NCBI RefSeq assembly: GCF_001625195.1
Contig: NC_054390.1
Coordinates: forward strand, 6,793,222-6,857,221
Source: Drechmeria coniospora
Taxonomy: Eukaryota > Ascomycota > Sordariomycetes > Hypocreales > Ophiocordycipitaceae
DNA length: 64,000 nt
Direction: 5' to 3'
Shown: positions 21,284 to 31,982 of the stretch, piece after piece
Position numbering within the stretch: position 1 is the first letter of the stretch
How the letters are laid out: the number at the start of each line of letters is the position of its first letter
The notes under the pieces: generated by a model
The model's database searches: none
Seen by the model: only the letters and a program-made list of their open reading frames with translations
Told to the model about the DNA's origin: nothing
Made by a program: the position numbers and the translations under genes

Positions 21284-22863
21284 CTATCGCATTAGGCGAC
21301 CGGCCTGGGAAGTCTCATCCCGCGTCTTTTTTAAAAAGGGTACGAGCATGGTGCCGCCGGTACCGGTCAGCTCGCCGGCGGCCTGCTTCGACGAGGAAGC
21401 GCTCGCGAGGTTCTGTCGGCCTGGGCCGTTCCAGGCCTGCTTCGAAGGCAGGATAATGTACCGGGTGACAATCTGTATGTGCTTGTCGCGGAAGCAACTC
21501 AGAGCGTCCGTGGCAGCAGAGTAGGCGTCCCGAAGGCGACGCTGTTCGTCCGTCGTCGGTGGTACGAGAGCGAGCTCCCGAATGCTTCCCATGCGAGCGG
21601 CATGAACGAGGAAGCGGCGGTGGGGGCCGGGCATGTAGTCGCGGACCTCGGTGAGAAAGCTTTTCGGCGCAGCCGCGGAGTTGCCGTTGGCATTTGTGTG
21701 GTCGTGTGTGTGACCGTGTGTGTGACCGTGTGTGTGACCGTGTGTGTGACCGTGTGTGTGCCCATTTGCGTGCCCATTTGCGTGACCGTTTGCGTGACCG
21801 TTCGTGTGACCGTTCGGGTTGCGGTTGCCACCGCCGTGGGCGTGGTGCTCGACGCCGAGGATGACGTCGAAGAACTGGATGAGCGAGCTCTGGCCGTTGC
21901 TGCCGCCGCGGAGCTGCCTCCACTCGCCCTTGCCGTCGCCCTCGTCGTAGAAGACGCCGCGGGGCAGACCGGCGGCCTCCATGTTCTTGCTGCCGGCGAG
22001 GAAGGGGCGGATCTGGTGATAGAAGACCATGGGGTCGCACTTCTCGTACATGCGCTCGAGAAGGGCGCTGACACCGTCGATGCAGGCGCGCAGCTCTCTG
22101 AGGGCAAAGGTGACGGCATCGTAATCACGTTCCTTGACGGACTCGAGGGCCGCCATCATGGTCTGGAGGATGCCGGCGGCCTTGGCCTCCATGGCGACGC
22201 TGATGAGGAGGAACCAGGCTTCGGACTCGGTCCCGGTGAAGGAGAAGAGGGTGGTGAGGTGCTCGAGGTTGGAGAAATCATGGCCGGAGCAGGAAAAGTT
22301 CCACAGGTTGGCGGCGGCATAGGTGAGGACGGGAGGGAGCTCCAGGTGGTCGGCGATTCGGAGAAAGGGAATGGTGATGGAAGGTGGGAGGACCTGACAA
22401 GGCACAGGTCGTTAGCGGTGCCATCCATACGAACTGGTTTTGTTTCCTTCACTCGGTTGATTTTTTTTCTCTTCAACAGTTTTTCTTCTTCCCTTTAATT
22501 TTTTTTTTCACTTTTTTGGCGCTGGCAAACGTCTGGCAAACGTACCTCTTCGGGTTTGTCGCCGCCCCAGACATAGGCGTGCGTCATGAAGGCGAGCATC
22601 GTGTATGCTCTCCGCCATTCGGCCTCGGTCTGGAGACGATCTGTGGAGAGGACGGGGAGCTGGGCGATGGATTCCCGTATGGTGCCATGGCGGATGAGGG
22701 AGGACAAGTTCTGGCCGACACGTTCCCAGGGTTCGTAGTAGGGATCTGAGAGGATCGTCGACGGGCTGCGGTCCGGGAGAAAGGCGTTTTTGGTGACGGC
22801 GAACTTGGAGAGGTCGACGGTCCTCTCGGTGCTGTCGGCGGTGACGAGGGCGTGCGGCGACAT
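21284..22863 (-). CDS. Indoleamine 2,3-dioxygenase (BNA2-type)
   Basis: Two exons on the minus strand (22863-22546 and 22393-21284) joined across a 152-bp intron (GTACGT to TTGTCAG) give 475 residues. The junction restores GGDKPEE/VLPPSITIPF, a conserved IDO stretch. The core has ELPPVLTYAAANLWNF, SGSEAWF-like SEAWFLLISVAMEA, and FRDKHIQIVTRYI with His411 as the expected proximal haem ligand. It is a cytosolic haem dioxygenase opening the tryptophan indole ring to N-formylkynurenine, the first step of the kynurenine/de novo NAD route. An insert of about 47 residues rich in Gly-His-Thr/Ala-Asn (about 294-340) is encoded by a 12-bp tandem repeat (about 21690-21830). The ATG at 22863 is chosen from family similarity; the frame stays open 290 bases upstream through low-complexity repeats that I regard as leader. 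Confidence 0.92.
21690..21830 (-). repeat. 12-bp coding microsatellite inside the IDO gene
   Basis: On the plus strand it reads as repeats of GTGTGTGACCGT (five near-perfect copies at about 21706-21760), then GCCCATTTGCGT and GACCGTTTGCGT variants. In the coding frame it encodes GHTH and NGHA units. The repeat length is a multiple of three, so expansion or contraction keeps the gene in frame. Confidence 0.85.
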
Positions 22864-22869
22864 GAGGGG

Positions 22870-23040
22870 CGGAGGTGAGGGTGAGGGTGAGGGTGGTGAA
22901 GGTGACGGCGATGAGAGTGACGGCGACGAGGGCGAGGGCGACGAGGGCGACGGTGGTGATTGTGATTGTGAAGAGGGTGACGGTGGCAAGGGTGACGCTG
23001 GCGGTGGGATTGATAGTGACGAGGGCCCTTGGGAGCAAGA
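22870..23040 (-). repeat. CTCNCCGTCACC-type leader repeats of IDO
   Basis: On the plus strand these are GAGGGTGAGGGTGA and GACGGCGAYGAG units. Read on the IDO coding strand they are degenerate C/T-rich 6-, 9- and 12-bp repeats such as CTCATCGCCGTCACC and CCTCACCCTCACC. They begin about 8 bases from the chosen ATG. Confidence 0.75.
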
Positions 23041-23589
23041 TGCTAGCGAGCGAGCGAAGCAGACACGACGGAGAGCGGGCGGAAGGAGTGTGCACGTCTG
23101 TATGTGAGCCGGTCGAAGGCGACGACGTGAAGAATGGCACTCCGAGTCAAGCACGTCGGTGCCTACGGATATTGTGCGAGTATCGACCCAATAGCGTCCG
23201 TGAGGGGGGGGGGGGGGAATTAGAGGAGGTGCGAAATTTGAAACGGGCGAGATGGCGGATGGGAACGGTGACGGTGCAGGACGAACGAACGAGCGTTGGT
23301 GTTCCGACTTCTAGCACGGTGCACAGTGCGCGTACATGTAGCGAGGAGGGTGCGGAAGGGGAATGGAACCGCAATCCTATTTATTCGGTATCACGAATCC
23401 ATGGCAGAGATCGAGAAGGAATCTCAGCTGGCGACAGGCAGGAAAGCACGCCATTCTGGAGGTGTGACGTCCTGTTCTCCATCTTCCTGATCCATGTACG
23501 ATGCGAGCTCCGTCATCCGTCGTTCCCCTGGACTAGCACATCCGCGCTGCGGCTGCCGTGGCTGGCAGGCTGTCTTTGAGGCCCTCGGG

Positions 23590-24070
23590 GGTTCGCTGCG
23601 TCATGCGTCATGTACTTGTACCTTTTCACGCATTTTCTGCATGTTCCTTTGGCATGTGCCTTTCGCAGGCACTTGTATGTGTACTTGTACGGTGTGCGGC
23701 ATTTTGCCGTAAGCACTGTGTCCTGTGGCTAGGTCAGCATTCAAATACAAAGACACCGTGCTGAGTGTGGGTACAGATAATACTCCGTACCAGAGTGACC
23801 GTTTTTTTGTGCAAGTAGTCCGTACAGTGCTTACCCGCGCATGTACAGTACGGACGGAGTACAAGTACCTAGCAGGATACAGGTATGATCAGATGTACCG
23901 TACACCTTAAGTCGCGTATACATCCAGAACATGGGCGGTACGTTGCACCGTGCATGCATATGCAATGCTCACGTACTGTATTGCACTGCACGTACTCCGT
24001 ACTTGTACGAGGTTCACTTTGGTAAAGCACAGTACTTGGGGGTACATCTCTACTCCGTGCCGTACCCGAC
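23590..24070. repeat. GTAC-word island C
   Basis: Contains GTACTTGTACGG, ACTCCGTACC, GTACAGTACGGACGGAGTACAAGTAC and related words, in the middle of the IDO/kynureninase spacer. No coding potential recognised. Confidence 0.7.
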
Positions 24071-24779
24071 TACCAACGAATTGCCGCTGTGCAAGTGCCG
24101 CCCCGACCCTCCGATCTTCGGAGCGGATGGTGGAATGCCTGGGTGGACAGGCAATATCGTATGCAATGCACCTGACCTTTTGCTTGCCAATCGTGCGTGC
24201 CGGCCGCCGGCAGGGCCCAGCGAGCCGCACCAAAAGAGGAAGCCTCGAGCGGCTCGCGGCGGCGTGGCGGGTCGCGCGGGAGCGGATGACGGAAGTTCGG
24301 ATCTTCGCAACACTCGCTGCCTGAGGTTCCTTCTCCAGTCTCGACAAGTCTCGACCGCAAAGGCGACGCCCAGGTCAGCGGCAGGCCATCCGCGAGGGAC
24401 CCGGAAGTCGCCCACAACCCGCTCACGACACCCACCTCGCCGTCTCGGCAGCCGCATCTCGCTCTCCCCCCCCCCTCCTTCCGCGTGGACGTGGACCCCG
24501 CCCCCGCCGTGCCTTCCCCGGAATCAGGCGTCTCTCCTGCCTCCTCACGCAAGTCCCGCAAACCGGCGGCTGGTATGAATAATCGGTTACTGGCCCCGGT
24601 TAGTTCGAGAACAGCAGCCAGGTCCAAGGCATAATAAAGTGGTTTCTTGGAAGCCGACGATGCGGTATCTGCAAAGCCGCCATCTCCAGCCGCCGGGCCC
24701 GAGTTACTTATACCCATTGCCGTTGCCGTTGCCGTTGCCAACTCCATTTCCCATTCCGTACCGATTCGTACGCTCGACG

Positions 24780-25190
24780 TCACGCTCACCGACACGGCCA
24801 CCGTCACGCTCACCGTCAATCTCACGGTCGCTCTCACTCTCATCCTCGCTCTCACGGTCGCTCTCATCGCCACTCTCATCGTCACCCTCATCGTCACTCT
24901 CATCGTCACCCTCATCGCCACCCTCATCGCCACCCTCATCGCCACCCTCATCGTCACCCTCATCGTCACCCTCATCGTCACCCTCACCGTCACTCTCATC
25001 GTCACTCTCATCCTCGTCCTCTCTCTCGTCCTCCCGGCCCTCCTCACCCGCCTCCTCCTCACCCTCATATCTGTCCTCCTCCTCACATCCCTTCTCCTCC
25101 CTCTCACCACCACACTCAAGCTCGCGCTCGCGCTCGTTCGCATCGTCCCCGCCGTCCTCACGCCTACCCCGCTCTCGCCGGACCTCATCG
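24780..25190 (+). repeat. CTCATCGTCACC leader repeats of kynureninase
   Basis: About 400 bases of degenerate 9- and 12-bp repeats with the consensus CTCATCGTCACC or CTCATCGCC, ending about 40 bases before the ATG at 25230. All three plus-strand frames stay open for long stretches because the unit lacks stop codons; one gives a Ser/Pro-rich and another a Thr/Leu/Ile-rich nonsense peptide. Confidence 0.85.
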
Positions 25191-25229
25191 TCATCGCCAC
25201 CGTCGGCGTCATCATCGTCTTGCTCGAGC

Positions 25230-26833
25230 ATGCAGCTTCCCTCCCTCGTCGACCGGCTGCGGAGCGGTGCCTCTCCCGAGTTCGGGCCCGATGCCGACTC
25301 CCTCGCCTTCGCCCGGAATCTCGACAGCCAAGACGAACTGCGCCACCTCCGCGATGAGTTTATCCTGCCAACCAAGGCGTCGCTGAAGAAGCGCGCACTC
25401 GACGGTACCCTTCCTCGTACGTGGCCCCCGCCCAGACCCCCGACGCAACCCCTTCCCGTCATGGAAGCTCGAACGCCCCCCCCCGGCCATGTGACATGTT
25501 TCGTCTGACAAACGCCCCATCTGCAGCCCAGCTCACGACGACGGTCGACGGCGTCAACGGGCAGGCGAACGGGCGGGCGAACGGAAAGGAAGGCGACGAC
25601 CAGCAGTGCCTCTACTTTGTCGGCAACTCGCTCGGCGCCCAGCCCAAGGCGGTGCGCCGGCACGTCGACGCCCAGCTCGAGACGTGGGCCTCGATCGGCG
25701 TCAACGGCCACTTCACCGACATGGGCAACTCGCCCCTGACCCAGTGGCAGGACCTCGCCGAGGACTGCGCTAAGAAGTCGGCCGACCTCGTCGGCGCCGC
25801 GCCGCACGAGATTGTCGTCATGAATACGCTCACGGTGAACCTGCACCTCCTCATGGCCAGCTTCTACAAGCCCGACGCGCGGCGGCACAAGATCATCCTC
25901 GAATGGAAGCCCTTCCCGAGCGACCACTACGCCATCGAGAGCCAAGTCGTCTGGCACGGCCTCGACCCCGAGAAGAGCATGGTCAAGATCGAGCCGGACG
26001 AGGATTCCATCATCCCGACAGAAAAGATCCTGCGCACCATCGACGAGCACGCCGACGACACGGCCCTCCTGCTGCTGCCCGGCATCCAGTACTACTCGGG
26101 CCAGCTCTTCGACATGGCCACCATCACCGCCCACGCCAAGGCGCGCGGCATCGTCGTCGGCTGGGACCTCGCCCACGCCGCCGGCAACGTCGAGCTGCGG
26201 CTGCACGACTGGGACGTCGACTTCGCCTGCTGGTGCACCTACAAGTACATCAACGCCGGGCCCGGCGCCATCGCCGCCGCCTTCGTGCACGAGAAGCACG
26301 GCGCCGTCGAGTGGGCGCAGGGCGCCGAGCGCCCCTCGTACCGGCCCCGCCTCGCCGGCTGGTACGGCGGCGACAAGAGCGTGCGGTTCAACATGGAGAA
26401 CCTCTTTGTTCCCTCGGCCGGCGCCGCCGGCTACCAGGCCTCGAACCCGAGCGCCATCGACCTCGCGAGCCTGTCGGGTGCCCTTTCCGTCTTCGCCAAG
26501 ACGCGCATGAAGGACCTCCGCAGCAAGGCGCTCGTCTTGACCGCCTACGCCGAGCATCTCCTGCTGCGGATGCGCGACGAAGCGTCCGGGCCGGAGCCGC
26601 TCTTCCGCATCCTTACGCCCGCCGACCCCCTGCAGCGGGGCACCCAGCTGAGCGTGCTGCTGCGCGACGGCCTGCTCGACGCCGTCGCCGAGGCGCTCGA
26701 GGAGAACGGCGTGATTTGCGACAAGCGCAAGCCGGGCGTCATCCGTGTCGCGCCCGTGCCCCTGTACACGCGCTTCGAGGATGTCTGGATGTTCATGCAG
26801 GTCTTGCGGGGGGCCCTGGGGCTGCAGCGATAG
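25230..26833 (+). CDS. Kynureninase (BNA5-type)
   Basis: Two exons (25230-25416 and 25527-26833) give 497 residues. The donor GTACGT at 25417 is preferred; a donor at 25405 is also in phase and would remove four residues. The acceptor is CTGCAG at 25526 with branch CTGAC. Conserved landmarks are DEFILPTK (about 43), [39 protein letters not shown] and [12 protein letters not shown] with Lys302 as the PLP Schiff-base lysine, and a C-terminal [15 protein letters not shown]. The enzyme is a cytosolic PLP-dependent hydrolase cleaving kynurenine or 3-hydroxykynurenine to anthranilate or 3-hydroxyanthranilate plus alanine. Divergent placement next to IDO fits a shared pathway. The N-terminal segment between exon 1 and GNSLG carries a Gly/Asn/Arg-rich insert ([14 protein letters not shown]). 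Confidence 0.94.
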
Positions 26834-28428
26834 GAACGTGGGGATGCGACGCGACGAGGTGCAGGTGTGGTAGCGAGCTGTTGACGGCACGGCACGGCAC
26901 GGCACCCGTGCATACGATTCTGGCGGGATTGGATTCGACTGGCCGGCACCATGTTGCCATCGCTGCTGTGCTGCCTTGAAGGGACCGTGCTGCCTCCGCC
27001 ACTTCGGCATCCGACGTGGGAGGCCGATGGATGGATGGATGGATGGATGGGTGCGCTGTATATATTTTGTACATGTATGCTGACAGGTACATTGCCATGA
27101 ACAGCTGACGACGCGGCCGAGTGCCATTCTTTCTTCATTGCCCTCTCGTGGCAGGGTGGTGCGCGCTGATGAATCAATCAGCACCATGGCGTCTCGTTCC
27201 GTCCGACAGCATTGCCAGTTTGGATGAAAACGATGGACAGTGTTTTCGTCGAATGGAGAAGAAGAAAGAATGTGCACGGAATGAAGTACTCTCGATGGCG
27301 CCATTGTGTCCAAGACCTTGCATTGGATCATGGCAGAGAAGGCGCAACCGCCAAGGACTTCTTGCCGCCTTGCAGTTTCACTCTATTCATGGCAGGCGCA
27401 GAGAAGGACTTGCAAGGTGTGGCAGCCAGCTTCTGAAATCCGGCTCCTTCCGCTCTATTCAACTCGGCAACATGATCCCATCACTGAAGGGAGGCGCCGC
27501 TGGCAGGTGAAGAAGGAGCCGCTGGCAGCTAAGGCAGGTGCCGCTGCAGGTGAAGAAGGAGCCGCTGGCAATTAAGGCAGGCGCCGCTGCAGGTGAAGAA
27601 GGTACCGCTGGCAGCTAAGGCAGGCGCCGCTGCAGGTGAAGAAGGCGCCAGCGGCCACCGAGGAAGAGGAAGGCGCCATAGCTGGTGAAGAAGGCAATGC
27701 TGGCAGGTATAGAAGGCCCAGCTGGCAGGCATCAGCAGAAGGTGTCGCAACATATTGCATCCAGTACGCCCACACTCAGTGCGGCGCCCATTCATGGCCT
27801 ACTTGTTGTTTGCTGCGACAGAAAGGCGATGCTGGCACAGGTAAAGGAGGCGACGCTGCACGCAGGGGCCCCCCAGAGGGCAGAGGTAGAGGGGAGCAAG
27901 GCTGGGTCTGTGGATGGCAATTCATTGGAATGATGATGAATCTATCATGACAAAGGCAGCCGAGTTGGTAGGTGGGGACAGTAGCAGAAGCAGGCAGACT
28001 CAGTCAAGGATACAAGGATAGAGCCAAGGTAAATGAGGCATCTCTTTATGATGGCCCAGGGTCGTCGTGCACTTGGCATGCAGATTCCCCGTCATGCTAC
28101 GGAGAACGAACAGAATGCATCGTCTGCTCACCACCGTCGGAAAGGGCAGTGCGATGGAGCTGGCAGGAGGACGGTGAAGTGTTCTAGGTAGCTATTAATA
28201 AGGTAGGAAAATGGTAGTACGGATTCAAGTCTTGGCTCTAAAAAGGAATCACTATCGGTCGCCTCCATCTCCCTGCTCTTCCTCTTCTTCCCGCCATGGA
28301 GGGGAAGAGCCCTCAGACCCGGACTGACGCAGATTTCCGGAGCCGCATGAACGCCAACAATGTCCTCCAGACGTCAATCCCCAAGGTCGTATATGTAGTG
28401 CAGATGCTACTAGAAGGAGGAGGAAAGG
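26834..28428. other. Intergenic with a minisatellite, no gene seen
   Basis: Downstream of kynureninase and of the convergent secreted-protein gene. It contains a (GATG)n microsatellite at about 27026-27051 and a 43-bp minisatellite at 27506-27650. The remainder has only short frames. Confidence 0.6.
27506..27650. repeat. 43-bp minisatellite, three copies plus fragments
   Basis: Unit begins GGTGAAGAAGGAGCCGCTGG and ends GCCGCTGCA. Copies at 27506-27548, 27549-27591 and 27592-27634 differ at a few positions. Partial units (GGTGAAGAAGGC plus variable tails) follow at 27635 and about 27685. Since 43 is not a multiple of three, no protein repeat is encoded. Confidence 0.9.
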
Positions 28429-29052
28429 TTACGGGTCGGTGCTTATGAGTGGGGCTTCAACGTTCGTGCAGCCGGTCGCCCACATGGGTGAAAACCCAAG
28501 GGAGAACCTTGTCATTCTGGCATACATACGCCAAAATTGGCGTCCGACGCGGTTGCGATGTTTCTCGGGCGTCTTAGAAACAATGGACTTGTCCATTATT
28601 TTATATGACTCGCGGAAATAGCGGATCCAAGTATTGACGCAATCGCAATCCCCATTTTCATTGATGGAATCCCTCTTGTTGTACAGAGCGAGCAGCAAGC
28701 TATAGGATGCTCCATCCACGTGATTCAAAAGTTGAAGAAGCTTGGGAATGTGCGAGTCGGTAAGGTTGGCCGACTGCTGAATCTTAAGGCTGCTGCTTTT
28801 ATCGACGTGGTACGTGAATTCGTCGACAATATCTTCAATAACCTCGTAAGTGGCATTCGTGGTAGCGTCCAATTTCGTGCTGGCAAGCGCTGTTGAGTTC
28901 AGGATTTCCTCTATCGCGTTAAATATCGGTGAGGAATCCCCGTCAGGTAAAGTGGTGGAATTGTCAATGGATTTGCCGGTGCTAGGAACAAGAGCGCTTC
29001 CTCCACTGGCGCAAGCGACAGTTGCGAGAACAATGGCGTTAATGAACTTCAT
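28429..29052 (-). CDS. Small secreted protein, effector-like
   Basis: Single-exon frame of 207 residues starting at ATG 29052, where the N-terminus MKFINAIVLATVACASGGSA is a clear signal peptide. The frame is open further upstream, but that part is not signal-like and overlaps the promoter. The mature protein has four Asn-X-Ser/Thr sequons (NSTT, NSTA, NATY, NLTD), a central helical segment (about 60-130) and only a few cysteines (CDC at about 147-149 and one near the C-terminus). A TATAAA on the minus strand at 29140-29135 lies 88 bases before the ATG. I do not recognise a family. Secretion is well supported; an effector role in a host is inference from size, signal peptide and lack of a known domain. 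Confidence 0.75.
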   Translation of the reverse strand: MKFINAIVLATVACASGGSALVPSTGKSIDNSTTLPDGDSSPIFNAIEEILNSTALASTKLDATTNATYEVIEDIVDEFTYHVDKSSSLKIQQSANLTDSHIPKLLQLLNHVDGASYSLLLALYNKRDSINENGDCDCVNTWIRYFRESYKIMDKSIVSKTPEKHRNRVGRQFWRMYARMTRFSLGFSPMWATGCTNVEAPLISTDP

Positions 29053-29134
29053 CGTGGAAGAGACGGGGAACGAGGCGGGAAAGGAAACTGCAGGTGTGCG
29101 TGCTTGTAACTGGAATGTTTCCCGTCCTTCGAGG

Positions 29135-29140
29135 TTTATA
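29135..29140 (-). promoter_or_regulatory. TATA box of the secreted-protein gene
   Basis: TATAAA on the minus strand, 88 bases before the ATG at 29052, at a distance compatible with a short untranslated leader. Confidence 0.5.
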
Positions 29141-29159
29141 AAGCTTTCCCGCAACGGAG

Positions 29160-31330
29160 GTACTGTAAGTATGCGCACAGGTACGAGTAAGGCCGTGTAC
29201 ATGTAGCCGTGGGTGTATATATCCGTGTACGTAAAAATGCACACATAATTATACGGACACAACAGCAGGGTATCATACTAAGGCGATTGGATCGATGCTT
29301 ACTAGTATTGCTTGTGAACTATACATGTACTTGCCTGTGCAGAGAATACATGCAAGTACAGTACTTGTACACGCACATCTGAGTCGACATTTGCATAACA
29401 TCTTAGAGCATGAACCTGGACGGCCGATAATCGTACTGTGCAGTACTGTACGGAGCAGCTGCAACTTAATCAATAATATCGGCTAACCATAATGGAAGCA
29501 GGAGTAAGTATGTAGTTGTACATACGAGTATCCGTACGGTCAAGCACATGTACTTACGCCATGCGAGAACAGCAGGGGGTTGCGCCGGTCTTGATGTCCC
29601 GACACTGCATTGAAGAACAAGTACAAGTAATTAGGTGTCATGTGCATACTTGCAATGCTTACTCCGTGCAGTACAGTAAGTATTAGTGCTTTGCATGTGC
29701 GAGCACAAGTGCACATGCTCGTTGAGGTAGTAGGAAACACTTCTCTCGTACGGCAGAAGCAATTCCCGACAGCCTTACGAAGGAAGTACAACGGCACTAT
29801 GAGCGCCATGAATTATCGGCTTTGCCAAGAAGCTAGGTCGAGTATACCTACTCCGAACAGTACATGTACATGTGCATCTATATATCCTGATGCAATTAGA
29901 ACAACATCACGCCCGGCAACTATGGATGCGGGCGACGTAGGTGTACACTTGCTGCAAGAATTAGATAACATGTACGGGTACGTAACATAATAATTGGCCA
30001 ACAGTCTGTTACAAGAAAGAAAAAAGCACCAAAACTAGGTAGAACCAAGCGACCAGACCCGAACTATTACGTGCTGCACTAAAAGATTAAGATACCATAA
30101 CGTACGGCGTAAGACGATTAGTTTTAGGCACGTACTTGTACGACAGTGCATGTGAATGTAGTACGGAGGACTCCGTAAGTACACGTGCTGTAATACTTGT
30201 AAGTACTCCGTAGGTGTCGCTGTAGGTGTGCTTATCTGCGAGCATTTACATGTACAGTACTTGGTAGTTGTGCCAGTACAGTAATTATTATTATACAAAA
30301 TAAGTAGAACAAGAACTGCTAAGCATGCAAGTAGTACAGTATGTACAAGCGAGTCTAAGTACTCGTAGTAGTAACTGTATTATTGTACTCCGTACGGAGT
30401 ACTCCGCGCGAGTACCATATTCTGCAGTTGCACCCCACACCACCTCTATACTTGTGTTCCTATACTTATCACCTAGGGACACATATATTCGCGCCAAATT
30501 GCTGGTAACGGGGTTAAAGCCCGGCTGGTTACGCGATGGCGTCTTCCTAGGCCCCTGTGTAAGCGGGCACTTTGGACACCCAGCCTGCTACACTACTTAC
30601 AGTTTTGTACGGACAACGAATTGGCCGTTTCGACCCATCTGACGATAATAGCTCAAGTCACGCGGTGCGAGTGACCCATCGAACCGTTCTCTTGGAGCCG
30701 GTTGCAACAAGTGATATACTGTACGTACATGTACTCCGTACTTGCAAGTAATACTATACGCATAAGTACGGTTAAGTGCTAGTTTATCACTGCGCTCCGT
30801 GCAAGTACGTATTACTTGTACATGTACCTATTTGCACCTACTACGGAGTACTTAGACAGAGCATACTTACTGTAAGTGTACTTACTCCGTAGGTATGCAG
30901 TAAACATAGGAGAAAGTGGAGAGGGAACCGGCCCCTTCCAACGAACGGTTATGTGCCGTACTCCGTATTGACCAGTAGAATCACGCACCGTATACTGGGT
31001 ACATGTATTATTACAAGTAAGTAAGTACAGTAAGTGTATTGATCATGAATGAGTCACGTTTTCATTTTGAACCAATTCCCAATCAACCTGATTCTCCCTC
31101 CTGAATTTTCCACTTGGTGTCACGTACACCTATTTGAGTGAAGACAATACCCGAGTCTACAAGTACTCAGCAAGTATTCTGGGTACTCCGGAGTTACACG
31201 TATTATTGGCAAGTACTTACTTTAGTACATGTACAAGTGTTGTATCGGTGTATTGATAATTACTTGATGTACGGAGTACTGTATTTCAGAAAAAAAAACG
31301 TACCAGTACTTTGTTACGTAAAGGTCTGAC
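29160..31330. repeat. GTAC-word island D
   Basis: GTAC boxes throughout except about 30450-30700. It includes a perfect 18-bp palindrome GTACTCCGTACGGAGTAC at 30385-30402 and many ACTTGTAC, GTACATGTAC and GTACAGTAC words. Confidence 0.75.
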
Positions 31331-31982
31331 ACATCGAAGCGTACGATTCACTTCTACTAATACAGCTGCACGATATTGCATCGAGCCCCTCCAGTTCGCA
31401 CCGGCCGCTCGGGCGCATTCTCCCATGAGAGGTGAGGCATCAGAAGGCGCCCTGACGGATGTGGAGATCTGTAGCGTTGACCTCGTGGAGAAAGTAAACT
31501 AATGGGGAGAGTAGGACGGTGAGGCTGAACAAAATCCATATGGTATATCCGCCATTTTTGATGACCATACCGCGCAAGACAAGGCCATAAATGTGCTTTG
31601 GACACCTTCTGACGGCTGGTGACGAGCTTGAAACGCCTGTGTTGTTTACCTCGGTTCTTCGCCGCAAGCGGACGACGGAGGGACGGAGTCGAAAGCATCA
31701 TGGTGGACGGCATCGTGGATGCTTGGGACGCACGGGAGGCGTGCTGACTGTGCCTGTAACAACTTAGTATTCAACCTTAATTTTTCCTTAATAGTAGCAG
31801 ATAGTATTATCATTTGGACTGCGTGCGGAACGACTCCGTCGGGACAATGGGCTCCACCAGCTCCTAAGCCAAGTGCCTAGTACTTGTTATTCATCATTAT
31901 TAGTCGTCAGCTGTTCCAAGAAGGAATCCCAGCACCGGGCGGATATGCCAAGGCGCACTGATGGAACTTGGGAACAAATGGT

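Larger units (their letters stand above)
22864..25229. other. Divergent promoter region between IDO and kynureninase
   Basis: 2.37 kb shared by two divergent kynurenine-pathway genes. Each gene has its own pyrimidine-rich (coding-strand) repeat leader next to its start codon: 22870-23040 for IDO and 24780-25190 for kynureninase. A GTAC-word island sits at 23590-24070, and a run of 13 G lies at about 23205-23217. No independent gene is credible; the long frames here come from the repeats. Confidence 0.7.

Noticed and set aside
22864..23154. N-terminal extension in frame with IDO
   Set aside because: Low-complexity Ser/Pro repeat with no family similarity; the ATG at 22863 starts the conserved part.
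24639..25229. N-terminal Ser/Pro-rich extension in frame with kynureninase
   Set aside because: Open only because the repeat lacks stops; the ATG at 25230 gives the normal family N-terminus. Kept as a finding, not as coding sequence.
24704..27331. 875-codon minus-strand open frame with a Glu/Asp/Ser-rich repeat end
   Set aside because: Antisense to kynureninase; the acidic repeat is simply the complement of the CTCATCGTCACC leader.
27529..27795. Minus-strand open frame across the 43-bp minisatellite
   Set aside because: Its apparent peptide repeats come from the DNA repeat; no start context, no domain.
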